Source: Devosia sp. Root413D1 (GTDB lineage Bacteria > Pseudomonadota > Alphaproteobacteria > Rhizobiales > Devosiaceae). From it: a stretch of DNA of 64,000 bases. A program made the translations under genes and the position numbers. Below the pieces are notes generated by a model. The model made no database searches and was not told the origin of the DNA. It worked only from the letters and a program-made list of their open reading frames with translations. Where the stretch lies: NCBI RefSeq assembly GCF_001425235.1, contig NZ_LMEA01000012.1, positions 222,390 to 286,389 of the forward strand, given 5' to 3'. Shown here piece by piece: positions 8,378-17,228 of the stretch. Every line of letters begins with the position of its first letter. Within the stretch, counting starts at the first letter, position 1.

Positions 8378-9451
8378 TTGCTCGAACAATACGGCTGGAG
8401 CGATGCGCTCAAGCAGCAATTTACCCCCCATGCGGCCGCGGGTCTGATCCCGGCGCGGATCATCGTGCAGCAGCGTGGTCACTATGACATCGTGACCGAT
8501 ATCGGCGAGCTAACGGCCACGCTGGCCGGCAGACTTGCGCATGATGCCGAGGACGGTGCACTTCCGGTCACCGGCGACTGGGTCGCGGTCCAGGCGCGGC
8601 CGGCCGAGCGGAGCGCCAGCATCCAGCATGTGCTGCCGCGCAGCAGTACGTTCATGCGCCGGGCCAGCGGCCCGGGTGCGGCGCGGGCCCAACTGGTCGC
8701 CGTCAATGTCGATGTCGCCTTGCTCGCCGCCTCGATGAACGCCGATCTCAATGCGCGCCGGATCGAGCGCTATCTGGCCACCGCCTGGGAGAGCGGGGCC
8801 GATCCGGTCATCGTGCTGACCAAGGCCGATATGTGCAGCGACGCCGAGGCGCGCCTCAGCGAGATCGAAGCGGTGGCGATGGGTGTGCCGGTACTCGCCG
8901 TATCGGCGGTGACCGGGGCCGGGCTTGACGCCTTGCGGGGCTATCTCCAGCCAGGACAAACCGCCGTGTTGCTCGGCAGTTCCGGTGTCGGCAAATCGAC
9001 ACTGGTCAATGCGCTGGCCGGCCGGGAGCAGATGGCCACCCAGGCGATCCGTGAGGACGATGCCCGTGGCCGCCACACCACCTCGCACCGGGAACTGGTG
9101 CTGCTGCCCAGCGGGGCGCTGATCCTCGATACGCCAGGGATGCGCGAACTCGGGCTGTGGGAGGCGGGCGACGGCATGTCCACCGCCTTTGCCGATATCG
9201 AGGCGCTGGCCGCGCAATGCCGCTTCCGTGACTGTGGCCATGACGGCGAGCCCGGCTGCGCCATCGCAGCGGCGCTGGAAACCGGCGCGCTCGATGCCGC
9301 GCGCTGGCGGGCGTACGGCAAGCTGCAACGCGAGCTGAACTTCCATACCGGCAAGGAGGACCCCAAGGCGCAAGCCGAAAGTCGCAAGGTTCGGATAAAG
9401 CGTAACAAGCAGCACCGCGCCGATATGAAGTTCCGCAAGCGGCTCGAATGA
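8378..9451 (+). CDS. rsgA: Ribosome small-subunit biogenesis GTPase RsgA
   Basis: A 357-residue circularly permuted GTPase that binds the 30S subunit late in assembly. After an N-terminal OB-fold (GDWVAVQARP) the motifs come in the permuted order G4 (VLTKAD, near residue 148), G1 P-loop (GSSGVGKST, near 206) and G3 (DTPGM, near 250). A C-terminal zinc knuckle follows (CRFRDCGHDGEPGC, near 286), then a basic tail (RKVRIKRNKQHRADMKFRKR). The start is TTG at 8378 with AAGGAA 7 bp upstream; no in-frame ATG fits. Length and motif order are normal for the family. It is transcribed alone, possibly behind the short leader frame at 8273. Confidence 0.95.
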   Translation: MLEQYGWSDALKQQFTPHAAAGLIPARIIVQQRGHYDIVTDIGELTATLAGRLAHDAEDGALPVTGDWVAVQARPAERSASIQHVLPRSSTFMRRASGPGAARAQLVAVNVDVALLAASMNADLNARRIERYLATAWESGADPVIVLTKADMCSDAEARLSEIEAVAMGVPVLAVSAVTGAGLDALRGYLQPGQTAVLLGSSGVGKSTLVNALAGREQMATQAIREDDARGRHTTSHRELVLLPSGALILDTPGMRELGLWEAGDGMSTAFADIEALAAQCRFRDCGHDGEPGCAIAAALETGALDAARWRAYGKLQRELNFHTGKEDPKAQAESRKVRIKRNKQHRADMKFRKRLE

Positions 9452-9488
9452 GGCCGGCATCTACCGCTCATTCAAACGGGTTTGAGGC

Positions 9489-10352
9489 CTACCCGGGGCC
9501 AAACGCCCAGCGCACCATTCTTACGAACTCGGCTTGCCAGAACGGGTCGCCGTGGTCGCCGACGCACTCGCTCATGACGACATCGGCGCCGGCGATCCGC
9601 AGGGCCTCGGCCCAGCGGATGGCATTCTCGAGGAAGAAAGGTTCGAGGGTGCCAGCGGTGAGGTAGGCTCGCGGCAACATTTCCGGCATGACCGCAGGCG
9701 GGCGGTATCCCGCCCCGGGAGAGGCGGCGAACACCGCGCGGTAGCGAGCCGGGTGCCGCATCCCCATGGCGAGGGAGAGTTCGGCGCTCGCCGACACACC
9801 AGCTACCGCGGTGCGCTCGGCCGGCAGCGCCGCACCGAACCTCGATCGGACCCATTCGCCGAGGCTATGAACAAAGAACTGCTCGTGCGCCGCAAAGCGC
9901 GCTGGATCAATGGGGGGCGAATACTCGCCCAGCCTCACCATCTCATCCTCGGAGGTAACCCGGTGGGCGCCGACGATCATGGTGGGCACTACGCCCGCCG
10001 CTTCGAGACAGGCGCCCCACCGAGATATCAACTGGCCGTCACCAGCAAACACCACGGCCTCGGGACGGTCGGGCGGCAGGTACACGGTAACGTTCCGACC
10101 GCCATCGTAGTCAAAGGTCTCGGTGACGTACTCGCCGACGACAGGATTCGCGCGAGGCGCTACCGGGGCACTCTCGTCACCGCTGTCGCGGTCCGGGTCG
10201 TCAGCAGGTGCCACGTTGCCCTCCGCCTTTCCGGCATCCGGTTGGTATTGCGGGCGCTGAGAAGTACTGGCTGCCGGTTTGATAACAAGGCAATCCGTGT
10301 GGGTCCACATCCACCCGGTTAGCGGCGGCACGTGGAACGGCTTAAGTCCCAT
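9489..10352 (-). CDS. Esterase D/enterochelin esterase-like alpha/beta hydrolase
   Basis: Up to 287 residues from an ATG at 10352. The first 75 or so residues are low-complexity and may be a tail or an over-long start; no better start is obvious. The core begins VTETFDYDGGRNVTVYLPPDRP, typical of putative esterases that hydrolyse esters of siderophores or related compounds, and has the nucleophile elbow GVSASAE (GxSxS, slightly unusual) and a late GDHGDPFW histidine. There is no signal peptide and no siderophore gene nearby, so the enterochelin substrate is not supported. Function: esterase of unknown substrate. Confidence 0.72.
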   Translation of the reverse strand: MGLKPFHVPPLTGWMWTHTDCLVIKPAASTSQRPQYQPDAGKAEGNVAPADDPDRDSGDESAPVAPRANPVVGEYVTETFDYDGGRNVTVYLPPDRPEAVVFAGDGQLISRWGACLEAAGVVPTMIVGAHRVTSEDEMVRLGEYSPPIDPARFAAHEQFFVHSLGEWVRSRFGAALPAERTAVAGVSASAELSLAMGMRHPARYRAVFAASPGAGYRPPAVMPEMLPRAYLTAGTLEPFFLENAIRWAEALRIAGADVVMSECVGDHGDPFWQAEFVRMVRWAFGPG

Positions 10353-10494
10353 ATTCCCGACCCACCCGGTAGGCTAACCTCGCCTTTGTATTTTGCTGCT
10401 AATGCTCGGTGGCATTTCGCGAAAAACCGTCGCATTTCCGTCGCGGCCTCACGCTAGAGCCTCGGGAATGCCCTAGTGCTATTGGACGCCCCAC

Positions 10495-11427
10495 GTGCAG
10501 GTCTATCTGCCGATCGCCGAGCTTTCGATGAACCTGTTCTTCCTCGTGGGGATCGGGGGCGCGGTCGGGTTCCTGTCGGGGCTGTTCGGGGTGGGCGGTG
10601 GGTTCCTGCTGACGCCACTGCTGATCTTTTCGGGCGTCCCGTCCTCGGTCGCGGTGGCCTCGGTAACCGGCCAGGTGGTGGCGGCTTCCACCTCCGGGGC
10701 GCTCAGCTACTACCGGCGCGGGCAGATCGACCTGCATATGGCGCTCTACCTGGTGCTGTCGGGTGTGCTTGGGGCCTTCGGCGGCGTTGCGACCTTCCAG
10801 GTGCTGCGCGCCGCTGGCCAACTCGATCTCGTCATCTCGCTCGGCTTTTTGATTCTCCTCGGTTTCGTCGGCACGTTGATGCTGATCGAGGCGGCGCGCG
10901 CCATCATGAAGCGCCGCGCCGGTATCGTGGTGCGAGAAAAATTGCCCAACCAGCACAACTGGTTCCACGGCCTGCCGTGGCGGGTGCGATTCAAGAAATC
11001 GCGGCTCTATATCTCGGTGATCCCGGTGTTGGCGCTGGGTGTCGCCATCGGTTTTGTCGGGTCGCTCTTGGGCATCGGTGGCGGCTTCATCCTGGTGCCG
11101 GCGCTGGTCTACATCCTCAGGATGCCCGGCAACATGGTGATCGGCACGTCGCTGCTGCAGGTGGTGGCGATGATGGCGGCGACCACCATCCTCCACGCCG
11201 TCTCGAGCCAGAGCGTCGATATCCTGCTCGCCTTCTGCCTGATGGTCGGCGGCACAGTGGGGGCCCAGTTCGGCGCCTCGGCCGGCAAATACCTGCGTGG
11301 CGAACAGCTGCGCGCACTGCTCGCCATCCTCGTTCTCGCTGTCGCCATCCGCTTCGGCATCAGCCTGGTGCTGACCCCGGGCGATGTCTACTCGACCGCC
11401 GTGATCGGCGCGTCGGGGGTGATCTGA
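10495..11427 (+). CDS. TauE/SafE-family sulfite/organosulfonate exporter
   Basis: A 310-residue integral membrane protein with about eight hydrophobic segments. Each half contains the family's glycine-rich signature (GFLSGLFGVGGGFLLTPLLI near residue 30 and GSLLGIGGGFILVPALVY near 190). A basic cytoplasmic loop separates the halves (RRAGIVVREKLPNQHNW). The start is GTG at 10495. The stop overlaps the ATG of the next gene by one base (TGATG), so the two are translationally coupled. TauE proteins export sulfite, sulfoacetate or other anions; the actual substrate is not shown here. Confidence 0.88.
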   Translation: MQVYLPIAELSMNLFFLVGIGGAVGFLSGLFGVGGGFLLTPLLIFSGVPSSVAVASVTGQVVAASTSGALSYYRRGQIDLHMALYLVLSGVLGAFGGVATFQVLRAAGQLDLVISLGFLILLGFVGTLMLIEAARAIMKRRAGIVVREKLPNQHNWFHGLPWRVRFKKSRLYISVIPVLALGVAIGFVGSLLGIGGGFILVPALVYILRMPGNMVIGTSLLQVVAMMAATTILHAVSSQSVDILLAFCLMVGGTVGAQFGASAGKYLRGEQLRALLAILVLAVAIRFGISLVLTPGDVYSTAVIGASGVI

Positions 11428-12185
11428 TGCGCCGGCTGCTGCTCGCGCTGGCGCTGGTCCTCGCCGCCTCGCCGGCCTCTGCCGAGCGGCTGGTGACGCA
11501 GGTCAGCCAGGACGAGGTGTCGATCACCTCGAGCTTTGCCGGCCAGACGCTGACATTGTTCGGCTCGATCGAGCCGGAAGTGGGCGCCGAGCAGCGCTTC
11601 GTCGAAGGCCCCTATCACGTCATCATCACCGTAACCGGGCCGCTGCAGAACCGGGTGGCGCGGCGCAAGACCAACCAGTTCGGCATCTGGCTCAACACCT
11701 CGCAGGCCGAGTTCGAGCGCTTCCCCTCGTTCTACCAGGTGCTGAGCGACGCGCCGCTGAGCAACATCACCGACCCGATCACGCTGGCGGAAAAGGAAAT
11801 CCCACTCGACAGCCAGGCGCGCTACACCGCCAAAGCCGGCTGGTGGGATGCCACGGTGTTCGGCGGCGAACTCACCCGGCTGATGCAGCAGAAGGGCATG
11901 TTCAAGCTCAACGAGAACGGCGTGGTGTTCCGTTCGGACACTTTCTACTTCGCGCAGGTGGCACTGCCGTCCGACGCGCCGCCGGGGCCTTATCTTGCGC
12001 ACACCTACCTGATCAAGAACGGCCAGGTGATCGCCGAGAAGTCCGACGGGTTCTCGGTCAGGAAGATCGGCTTTGAGCGCTTCCTCGGCCAATCGGCGCG
12101 CACGCAGCCCCTGCTCTACGGCTTGGTCTGCGTGGCGCTGGCGCTGTTCACCGGCTGGCTCGGCGGCGTGGTGTTCAAGCGGTAG
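11427..12185 (+). CDS. TIGR02186-type exported membrane-anchored protein
   Basis: A 252-residue protein with a signal peptide (MRRLLLALALVLAASPASA), a periplasmic domain beginning RLVTQVSQDEVSITSSFAG, and one C-terminal membrane helix (LYGLVCVALALFTGWLGGVVF). This is the conserved alphaproteobacterial family that regularly follows a TauE gene. Here the two genes overlap (TGATG), which argues for a joint function, perhaps as a periplasmic partner of the exporter (inference). No catalytic motif is visible. Confidence 0.8.
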   Translation: MRRLLLALALVLAASPASAERLVTQVSQDEVSITSSFAGQTLTLFGSIEPEVGAEQRFVEGPYHVIITVTGPLQNRVARRKTNQFGIWLNTSQAEFERFPSFYQVLSDAPLSNITDPITLAEKEIPLDSQARYTAKAGWWDATVFGGELTRLMQQKGMFKLNENGVVFRSDTFYFAQVALPSDAPPGPYLAHTYLIKNGQVIAEKSDGFSVRKIGFERFLGQSARTQPLLYGLVCVALALFTGWLGGVVFKR

Positions 12186-12258
12186 AGCGAGACCTTCCCG
12201 CCCGGGCCGGCGCCATCCCCACCTGCGCGCATACGCGCAAAGTTAGGGTCGTGCCCCA

Positions 12259-12357
12259 CCCACCGGGTCATTCCCGCGAAAGCGGGAACCTCTGTTTTGG
12301 TGCCTGCCGCACGATCGCAAACGGAGTTCCCCGCTTTCCCGGGGATGACCCGGTGGG
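12259..12357. repeat. Long imperfect inverted repeat
   Basis: A perfect 13-bp arm (cccaccgggtcat at 12259-12271; atgacccggtggg at 12345-12357) extends inward with few mismatches for a further 18 bp. The left side also contains its own small hairpin (ttcccgcgaaagcgggaa). It lies between the converging TIGR02186 and DUF2807 genes and could fold into a large hairpin acting as terminator or as a REP-like element. The inner hairpin sequence is a widespread type of bacterial intergenic palindrome. Confidence 0.65.
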
Positions 12358-12385
12358 CTTAACCAAGCCCAGGTTGTGCCTAAGC

Positions 12386-13096
12386 CTAGTTCTCCAGCTT
12401 GATGTCGCTGCCGCTGCTCGCTTCCTGGTCGACCTCGGCCGGGTTGCCGTAGATGCTGAGGTCGGAGCCCGACGAGGCGTTGGCCTTGATCGACTTCGAG
12501 GCATAGACCTCGAGGTCGGAACCGCTGGAGGCATTGGCATCCATGGTGGCGCAGAGCAGGTCTTCGGCGTCGAGATCGGAGCCGGACGAGGCGTTGGCCT
12601 TGCCGTCGACGCATGTGCCTTCGACCTTGAGTCCGGCGCCGGAGGAGGCGTCGAGCTCGACCAATTTGCCGACCACGCCGCTGAGCGACAGATCAGCGCC
12701 GCTCGAAGACCCGAATTCCAGGATGTCGCCGGTCATCCCGGCGGCGACGACATCAGAACCGGCACTGGCTTCGATCTTCTTCAGCGCCGGCACGGTGATG
12801 GTAAGCTTGATCTGGTCGCGATCGCCGAAGCTGAAAATGTCGAAGAAGCTCCAGTCGTAATAGGCCTTCAGCGTGTTGCCCTCGACCTTGAGCTGCAGGT
12901 CGTCGAGCAGGCGCTTGTCCTTGGCCTCAGCAGTGATCGACTGCGCCGCCCCAATGCTGACGACGGCGTCGATGCCCGAGGAAACATCCAGCGCGGTAAA
13001 GGCCGGCAGTTCGATGGTGCGCGTCTCGGCAAGAGCCGGCGCAGCAAGCAACAGTAAGGCCGCCGAAGCGGCGGCTAGTTTCGCGATCCCATGCAT
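12386..13096 (-). CDS. Exported DUF2807 (GIN domain) beta-repeat protein
   Basis: A 236-residue exported protein: signal peptide MHGIAKLAAASAALLLLAAPALA, then a head region (TIELPAFTALDVSSGIDAVVSIG) and a repetitive C-terminal half. In that half a turn of the type ASSGSDL recurs six times about every 17-20 residues (SSSGADL, ASSGAGL, ASSGSDL three times, ASSGSDI). This is the short-coil beta-helix pattern of DUF2807 proteins, also called putative autotransporter-adhesin head domains. I prefer the ATG at 13096 because the signal peptide begins there; an ATG at 13129 would put 11 polar residues in front. Likely periplasmic or surface-associated; ligand unknown. Confidence 0.82.
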   Translation of the reverse strand: MHGIAKLAAASAALLLLAAPALAETRTIELPAFTALDVSSGIDAVVSIGAAQSITAEAKDKRLLDDLQLKVEGNTLKAYYDWSFFDIFSFGDRDQIKLTITVPALKKIEASAGSDVVAAGMTGDILEFGSSSGADLSLSGVVGKLVELDASSGAGLKVEGTCVDGKANASSGSDLDAEDLLCATMDANASSGSDLEVYASKSIKANASSGSDLSIYGNPAEVDQEASSGSDIKLEN

Positions 13097-13189
13097 GTCA
13101 GCCGTCCCATTCCTGTTTGAGGCTGACACGTGGGTGGTGTGTTACCTGCCGATCAAGAGCAAGGCAGCAGTTTATTTCGGCATGCCGAG

Positions 13190-13615
13190 CTATTGGATGC
13201 AGCCGTCGGGGCCGCCACAGGGCACCTCACCACCGGCACCGCCACCGCCGTCGCCGCCGGCGCCTTCCGAGCTCTTGGTCTCGGGCGCGGCGCCAACGCC
13301 AGCACCGAAGTTCAGCACATTGCCCAGGGCCTTCTTGCGCGGAGCGCCCTTGGGCAGGTAGCCGGTGCAGGTGCCGCCATCGGAACAGGCGACCAGAACC
13401 CCGTTATTGGTGTTGTAGCAGCCGTAGCCGGTGCCGCCCTCACCCTTGACCGGGACACCGCCGCCACCCTCGATGTTGTCGCAGGCTTTCTTGACGTCGT
13501 CCTTGCTGGCCTGGAAGACCACCCGGCTCTCGGCGATGGCCGAAGCGCCGAATGACAGGGCGACGGTGATGCCGAGGATGAGGACCGGAAGTCGCGCGTT
13601 CGCGATATGCAGCAT
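13190..13615 (-). CDS. Exported cysteine- and glycine-rich hypothetical protein
   Basis: A 141-residue protein with a clear signal peptide (about residues 1-28, ending SFGASAIA). The mature part has a compact cysteine region (ACDNIEGGGG, YGCYNTNNGVLVACSDGGTCTGY) with about four Cys that could pair, then a Gly-rich tail and a final Cys pair (PCGGPDGC). GGAG lies 8 bp before the ATG at 13615. I do not recognise the family. It faces the same way as the DUF2807 gene 93 bp downstream. Probably a small periplasmic disulfide-bonded protein. Confidence 0.65.
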   Translation of the reverse strand: MLHIANARLPVLILGITVALSFGASAIAESRVVFQASKDDVKKACDNIEGGGGVPVKGEGGTGYGCYNTNNGVLVACSDGGTCTGYLPKGAPRKKALGNVLNFGAGVGAAPETKSSEGAGGDGGGGAGGEVPCGGPDGCIQ

Positions 13616-13710
13616 GGCTGGTCTCCATAACTGCGGGCACAGTCAAGCGCCCGGGGGACGGCCCACCGCCGGATGACAGTTCTCCAAAATGCTGGTCGGG
13701 TCGATACGGG

Positions 13711-13752
13711 CCGAGGTCGCCAAGCGGCTTACCGAGGTCGCCAAGCGGCTAC
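13711..13752. repeat. Two 21-bp tandem repeats at the 3' end of pdeM
   Basis: The unit ccgaggtcgccaagcggctt plus a occurs at 13711-13731 and again at 13732-13752 (last base differs). On the minus strand each unit begins with a stop codon (TAG for the first copy read, TAA for the second). The stop codon of pdeM (13749-13751) lies inside it. Confidence 0.8.
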
Positions 13753-14477
13753 CAGTCGTAGCCGGGCACCAGCCGCTTCGGGCTCACCGGGTACACCCGC
13801 CCCCGCCCGATCATCGCCACCTCGAGGGTCGGCCAGTGCAGCAGACCGACGAATGCCGGACTGAGGATATTGAGGCTGCCGGTAGCGGAGCCGTAGGCGG
13901 GGAGCACAAACAGCCGGCCATCGTGCACGAAGCAGGGGCGGCGCACCGAGCGGCCGTTCATCGCCACATGGGCAGCGGGGTGGAGGTGGCCGGCGATGAC
14001 GCCCTGCCCCGCTCCGGGTTCGTGCGTCAGCGTCAGCCCGGCGCGGCTGAGGCCGGTGACGCAAACGCCGCCGAGGCTGTGCGGGGCGGGATCGTGGTTG
14101 CCCGAAATCCAGGTCCAACGGGCCTTGCCCATCAGGGTGGCGAGCCGCAGGCGGTCGGCCGGCTGCAGCGTCGAGGTGCCCTCGTCGCGGTGAAAACTAT
14201 CGCCCAGCGCGATAACTTCGGTGGCGCCGGTCGCAGCGATGTCGGCCTCGATGCGGCGCAACGTCAGGGCGGTATCATAGGGCGGCAGCAGGCTGCCGCG
14301 CCTGGCGAAGGACGAGAGCTTTTCGAGGTGCAGGTCGGCGACCAGCAACACGCCCTCGGCGGCCCACCACAGGGCGCCCGAGGGGAGCGGCTCGAAGCTG
14401 TGACCGGCGAAATCCAGGTACACGGGGTCGCCTCTGTCGTCGATCGGGGCAGTGCGCGCCGCCCAGGCTGAAGTCAA
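13749..14477 (-). CDS. pdeM: Ligase-associated DNA damage response endonuclease PdeM
   Basis: A 242-residue metallophosphoesterase. Metal-binding motifs are in order: DLHLEK (D-x-H), GDSFH (GD), GNHDPAPH (GNHD) and GHLHPAAH (GHxH). Together with the upstream helicase it belongs to the alphaproteobacterial ligase-associated DNA-damage response set, where PdeM supplies nuclease/phosphoesterase activity. The start is probably TTG at 14477, whose TTGA overlaps the helicase stop and implies translational coupling; a downstream GTG would cost the N-terminal strand. The ATP-dependent ligase and the exonuclease usually found with the set are not adjacent here. Confidence 0.9.
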   Translation of the reverse strand: MTSAWAARTAPIDDRGDPVYLDFAGHSFEPLPSGALWWAAEGVLLVADLHLEKLSSFARRGSLLPPYDTALTLRRIEADIAATGATEVIALGDSFHRDEGTSTLQPADRLRLATLMGKARWTWISGNHDPAPHSLGGVCVTGLSRAGLTLTHEPGAGQGVIAGHLHPAAHVAMNGRSVRRPCFVHDGRLFVLPAYGSATGSLNILSPAFVGLLHWPTLEVAMIGRGRVYPVSPKRLVPGYDW

Positions 14478-16990
14478 TTCGCCCGTTTCCTCATCTCGCT
14501 CGACGCGGGGCTGACGCCCATGGCCTCGGCGATCAGTTCCTCGGCGGCTTCGGCCATGGTGCTTTCGCGGGCCTCACCGACCACCGGAACCTTTCCGATA
14601 TCGAGCAATACCGGTACCGCCAATGGCGAGATTCGGTCGAGCGGCTTGTGCACGATGTGACGCTTGATGCGGGCGAGCATGTGGCCGAGCCGCTCGATGT
14701 CGAGCAGCCCGCGGGCAGCGTCGCGACGAGTGGCCTGGATCAGGATGTGGTCGGGCTCGTGCTGGTAGAGCACATCGTAGATGATGTCGGAGGAGACGGT
14801 GATCTGTCGCCCGGTCTTCTCCTTCTGGCCCGGGTGCCGGCGCTCGATCAGCCCGGCGATGATGGCGCAGTTGCGGAAGGTGCGGCGCATAAGCTGGCTC
14901 TCGTCGAGCCAGGCCTCGAGATCGTCGCCCAGCATATCCTCGTCGAACAGGTCGTCGAGCGACAGCCGGTCGGTGCGGATCAGCGCCGAAAAATCGCCCA
15001 GGCCCCAGACGGCGAGCGAGTAGTCCGATGCAACGAAGCCGAGCGGCCGGGCGCGGGCCCGCTCCAGCCGGCGGGTCAAGAGCATCCCCAGCGTCTGGTG
15101 CGCCAACCGCCCCTCGAACGGGTAGCAGACGAGGTAGTTCTGCGCGCCGCGGGGGAAGGTCTCGACCAACAGCGAGTCCTCTGCAGGCAGAATAGAGGCC
15201 TCCTGCTGCAGACGCAGCCAGTCGCTCACCTGGTCGGGCAACAGGTGCCATTGGTCGGGATGGGCGAGGAGCTTGCGCACTCCGTCGGCGAGGAAGGTGG
15301 AGAGCGGGAACTTGCCGCCCATATAGGAGGGGATTTTCGGGTCCTTGCCCTGCGAGCGCGACACATAGGCCTCGCTCTCGAACATCCCCTCGTAGGCGAC
15401 GATCTCCGAGCCGAACAGGAACGTGTCGCCCTTAGTGAGGGTGGTGAAGAAGTACTCCTCCATCTCGCCCAGCACCCGGCCGAAGCGGCCGATCGGGCCG
15501 GTGGTGGCGCCCTTGGTGAAGCCGCGGCCTTTGACCAGCCGCACCTTCACCATCGGCTCCTCGACGATGGTGCCGATGTTGAGCCGGTATTGCTGGGCCA
15601 CCTGCGGGTTGGAGATGCGGAACTTGCCGTCGCCGGTCTGGCGGAGCTTGGCATAGCGCTCATAGGCGCGCAGCGCATAGCCGCCGGTGGCGACGAAATC
15701 GACGGTACGCTCGAACTGCTCCCAGCTGAGCTCGCGATAGGGCCAGGCGCGGCGGATTTCGGCGTGCAGTGCAAGCGGATCGAAGGCATCGGCGCAGGCC
15801 ATACCGAGGATGTGCTGCGCCAGCACGTCGAGGCCGCCCGATACCGGATCCTCGCTGTCCTGGTGGTTGTGCTCGACGGCTTCCAGCGCTGCCTCGCACT
15901 CCAGCACCTCGAAGCGGTTGGAGGGGACGAACAGCGCCTTGCTCGGTTCATCCAGCCGGTGATTGGCGCGCCCGATGCGCTGCAGCATGCGGCTTGCGCC
16001 CTTGGGAGCGCCGACCTGCACCACGAGGTCGACATCGCCCCAGTCGATGCCGAGGTCGAGCGTCGAGGTGCAGACCACCGCGCGGAGCCGGCCTTCGGAC
16101 ATCGCTGCCTCGACCTTGCGCCGCTGCTCCACCGCCAGCGAGCCGTGATGCATGGCGATGGGCAGCATGTCCTCGTTGGCCTGCCAGAGTTCCTGGAACA
16201 GCATCTCGGCCTGGCTGCGCGTGTTGACGAACAAGAGCGTCGTCTTGTGGTCCTTGATGGTGCGGTAGAGATCGGGGATGGCGTAGAGCGAGGAGTGTCC
16301 GGCCCAAGGGATCACCTCAGCAGACTTCAGAATTTCGATATGCGGCTTCGCTCCGCCCTGCCCCATCAGCAACCGCGCCTCGGCGCCCGGCACCGGGCTC
16401 GCGATCCAATCGCGCAACAGGTCCGGGCGGGCCACGGTGGCGCTGAGCGCCGTGATCCGGAGTTGGGGCGCGATCGAGCCGAGCCGCGCGACACCGAGCG
16501 ACATCAGCTCGCCGCGCTTGTTGGTGACCATGGCGTGCAGCTCGTCGAGCACGACGCGCCGGAGCGAGCCGAACAGCTTGCCGGAGTCCGGATGGCTCAG
16601 CAGCAGCGCCAGTTGCTCGGGCGTGGTCAAGAGGATCTGCGGCGGATCGAAACGCTGCCGCTGCCGCCGGTGTGACGGAGTATCGCCGGTGCGGGCCTCG
16701 ACCCTGATGCCAAGGCCCATCTCGCTGATCGGCGTCATCAGGTTGCGCTGCACGTCGACCGCCAGCGCCTTGAGCGGCGAGAGGTAGAGCGTGTGCAGCC
16801 CGGGCCGCGGGTGCTCGATCAGGTCGTTGATGGTGGGCAGGAACCCGGCCAGCGTCTTGCCGGCGCCGGTCGGGGCGATCAGCAGCGCCGAGTCCCCGGC
16901 CTCGGTCGCCTCCAGCACCGCAAGCTGATGCGCGCGCGGCGCCCAGCCCTTGCCGGCGAACCAGTCGGTGATCTCTGAGCGGAGGGGCAA
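14474..16990 (-). CDS. Ligase-associated DNA damage response DEXH-box helicase (Lhr-like)
   Basis: An Lhr-like superfamily 2 helicase of about 838 residues. It has Walker A (TGAGKT, residues 41-46), a DEXH-type Walker B (DELHAM), motif III (SAT), motif IV/V (LFVNTRSQAEM, TSTLDLGIDWGDVDLVVQVG) and motif VI (QRIGRANHR), followed by the Lhr-core winged-helix and C-terminal regions. I place the start at the TTG at 16990 (MPLRSEITDWFAGKGWAPRAHQ); the frame stays open to 17317 but that stretch crosses a palindromic repeat and is not coding. It is followed with overlap by pdeM. Role: DNA unwinding in damage repair. Confidence 0.9.
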   Translation of the reverse strand: MPLRSEITDWFAGKGWAPRAHQLAVLEATEAGDSALLIAPTGAGKTLAGFLPTINDLIEHPRPGLHTLYLSPLKALAVDVQRNLMTPISEMGLGIRVEARTGDTPSHRRQRQRFDPPQILLTTPEQLALLLSHPDSGKLFGSLRRVVLDELHAMVTNKRGELMSLGVARLGSIAPQLRITALSATVARPDLLRDWIASPVPGAEARLLMGQGGAKPHIEILKSAEVIPWAGHSSLYAIPDLYRTIKDHKTTLLFVNTRSQAEMLFQELWQANEDMLPIAMHHGSLAVEQRRKVEAAMSEGRLRAVVCTSTLDLGIDWGDVDLVVQVGAPKGASRMLQRIGRANHRLDEPSKALFVPSNRFEVLECEAALEAVEHNHQDSEDPVSGGLDVLAQHILGMACADAFDPLALHAEIRRAWPYRELSWEQFERTVDFVATGGYALRAYERYAKLRQTGDGKFRISNPQVAQQYRLNIGTIVEEPMVKVRLVKGRGFTKGATTGPIGRFGRVLGEMEEYFFTTLTKGDTFLFGSEIVAYEGMFESEAYVSRSQGKDPKIPSYMGGKFPLSTFLADGVRKLLAHPDQWHLLPDQVSDWLRLQQEASILPAEDSLLVETFPRGAQNYLVCYPFEGRLAHQTLGMLLTRRLERARARPLGFVASDYSLAVWGLGDFSALIRTDRLSLDDLFDEDMLGDDLEAWLDESQLMRRTFRNCAIIAGLIERRHPGQKEKTGRQITVSSDIIYDVLYQHEPDHILIQATRRDAARGLLDIERLGHMLARIKRHIVHKPLDRISPLAVPVLLDIGKVPVVGEARESTMAEAAEELIAEAMGVSPASSEMRKRAN

Positions 16991-17063
16991 GGGGCGTTCC
17001 CGGTTTGTGCCTAGTATGGGGGGAGGCGGTGGAAGGGGCAAGAGCACTTGCTTCAGCGTGTGT

Positions 17064-17186
17064 GGCCCCCCCTCCCATCCTCCCCCACAAGGGGGGAGGT
17101 GCCGCTTCCGTTCACTTGGCACAAGCCGCACCACAAGCTCCCCTTCACCTCCCCCCTTGTGGGGGAGGCCGGGAGGGGGGTGGGCC
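17064..17186. repeat. C/G-rich palindromic intergenic element
   Basis: A perfect 23-bp inverted repeat (left arm 17079-17101, right arm 17146-17168; core cctcccccacaagggggg) encloses a 44-bp loop, and imperfect pairing continues outward to about 17064 and 17186. Related elements lie at 19925-19984 and 37767-37971. It sits between the divergent helicase and kinase genes, so transcripts in both directions start near it. Confidence 0.75.
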
Positions 17187-17228
17187 ACGGGCACGGAATC
17201 CGCTACGCCATTCGCCGGAGGCCCGCCA

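Noticed and set aside
9489..10352. Siderophore (enterochelin) esterase with iron role
   Set aside because: No siderophore or TonB genes nearby and no exporter; only the general esterase fold is supported.
14648..16675. A 675-codon plus-strand frame opposite the helicase
   Set aside because: Antisense of a clear Lhr-like helicase; no recognisable domain.
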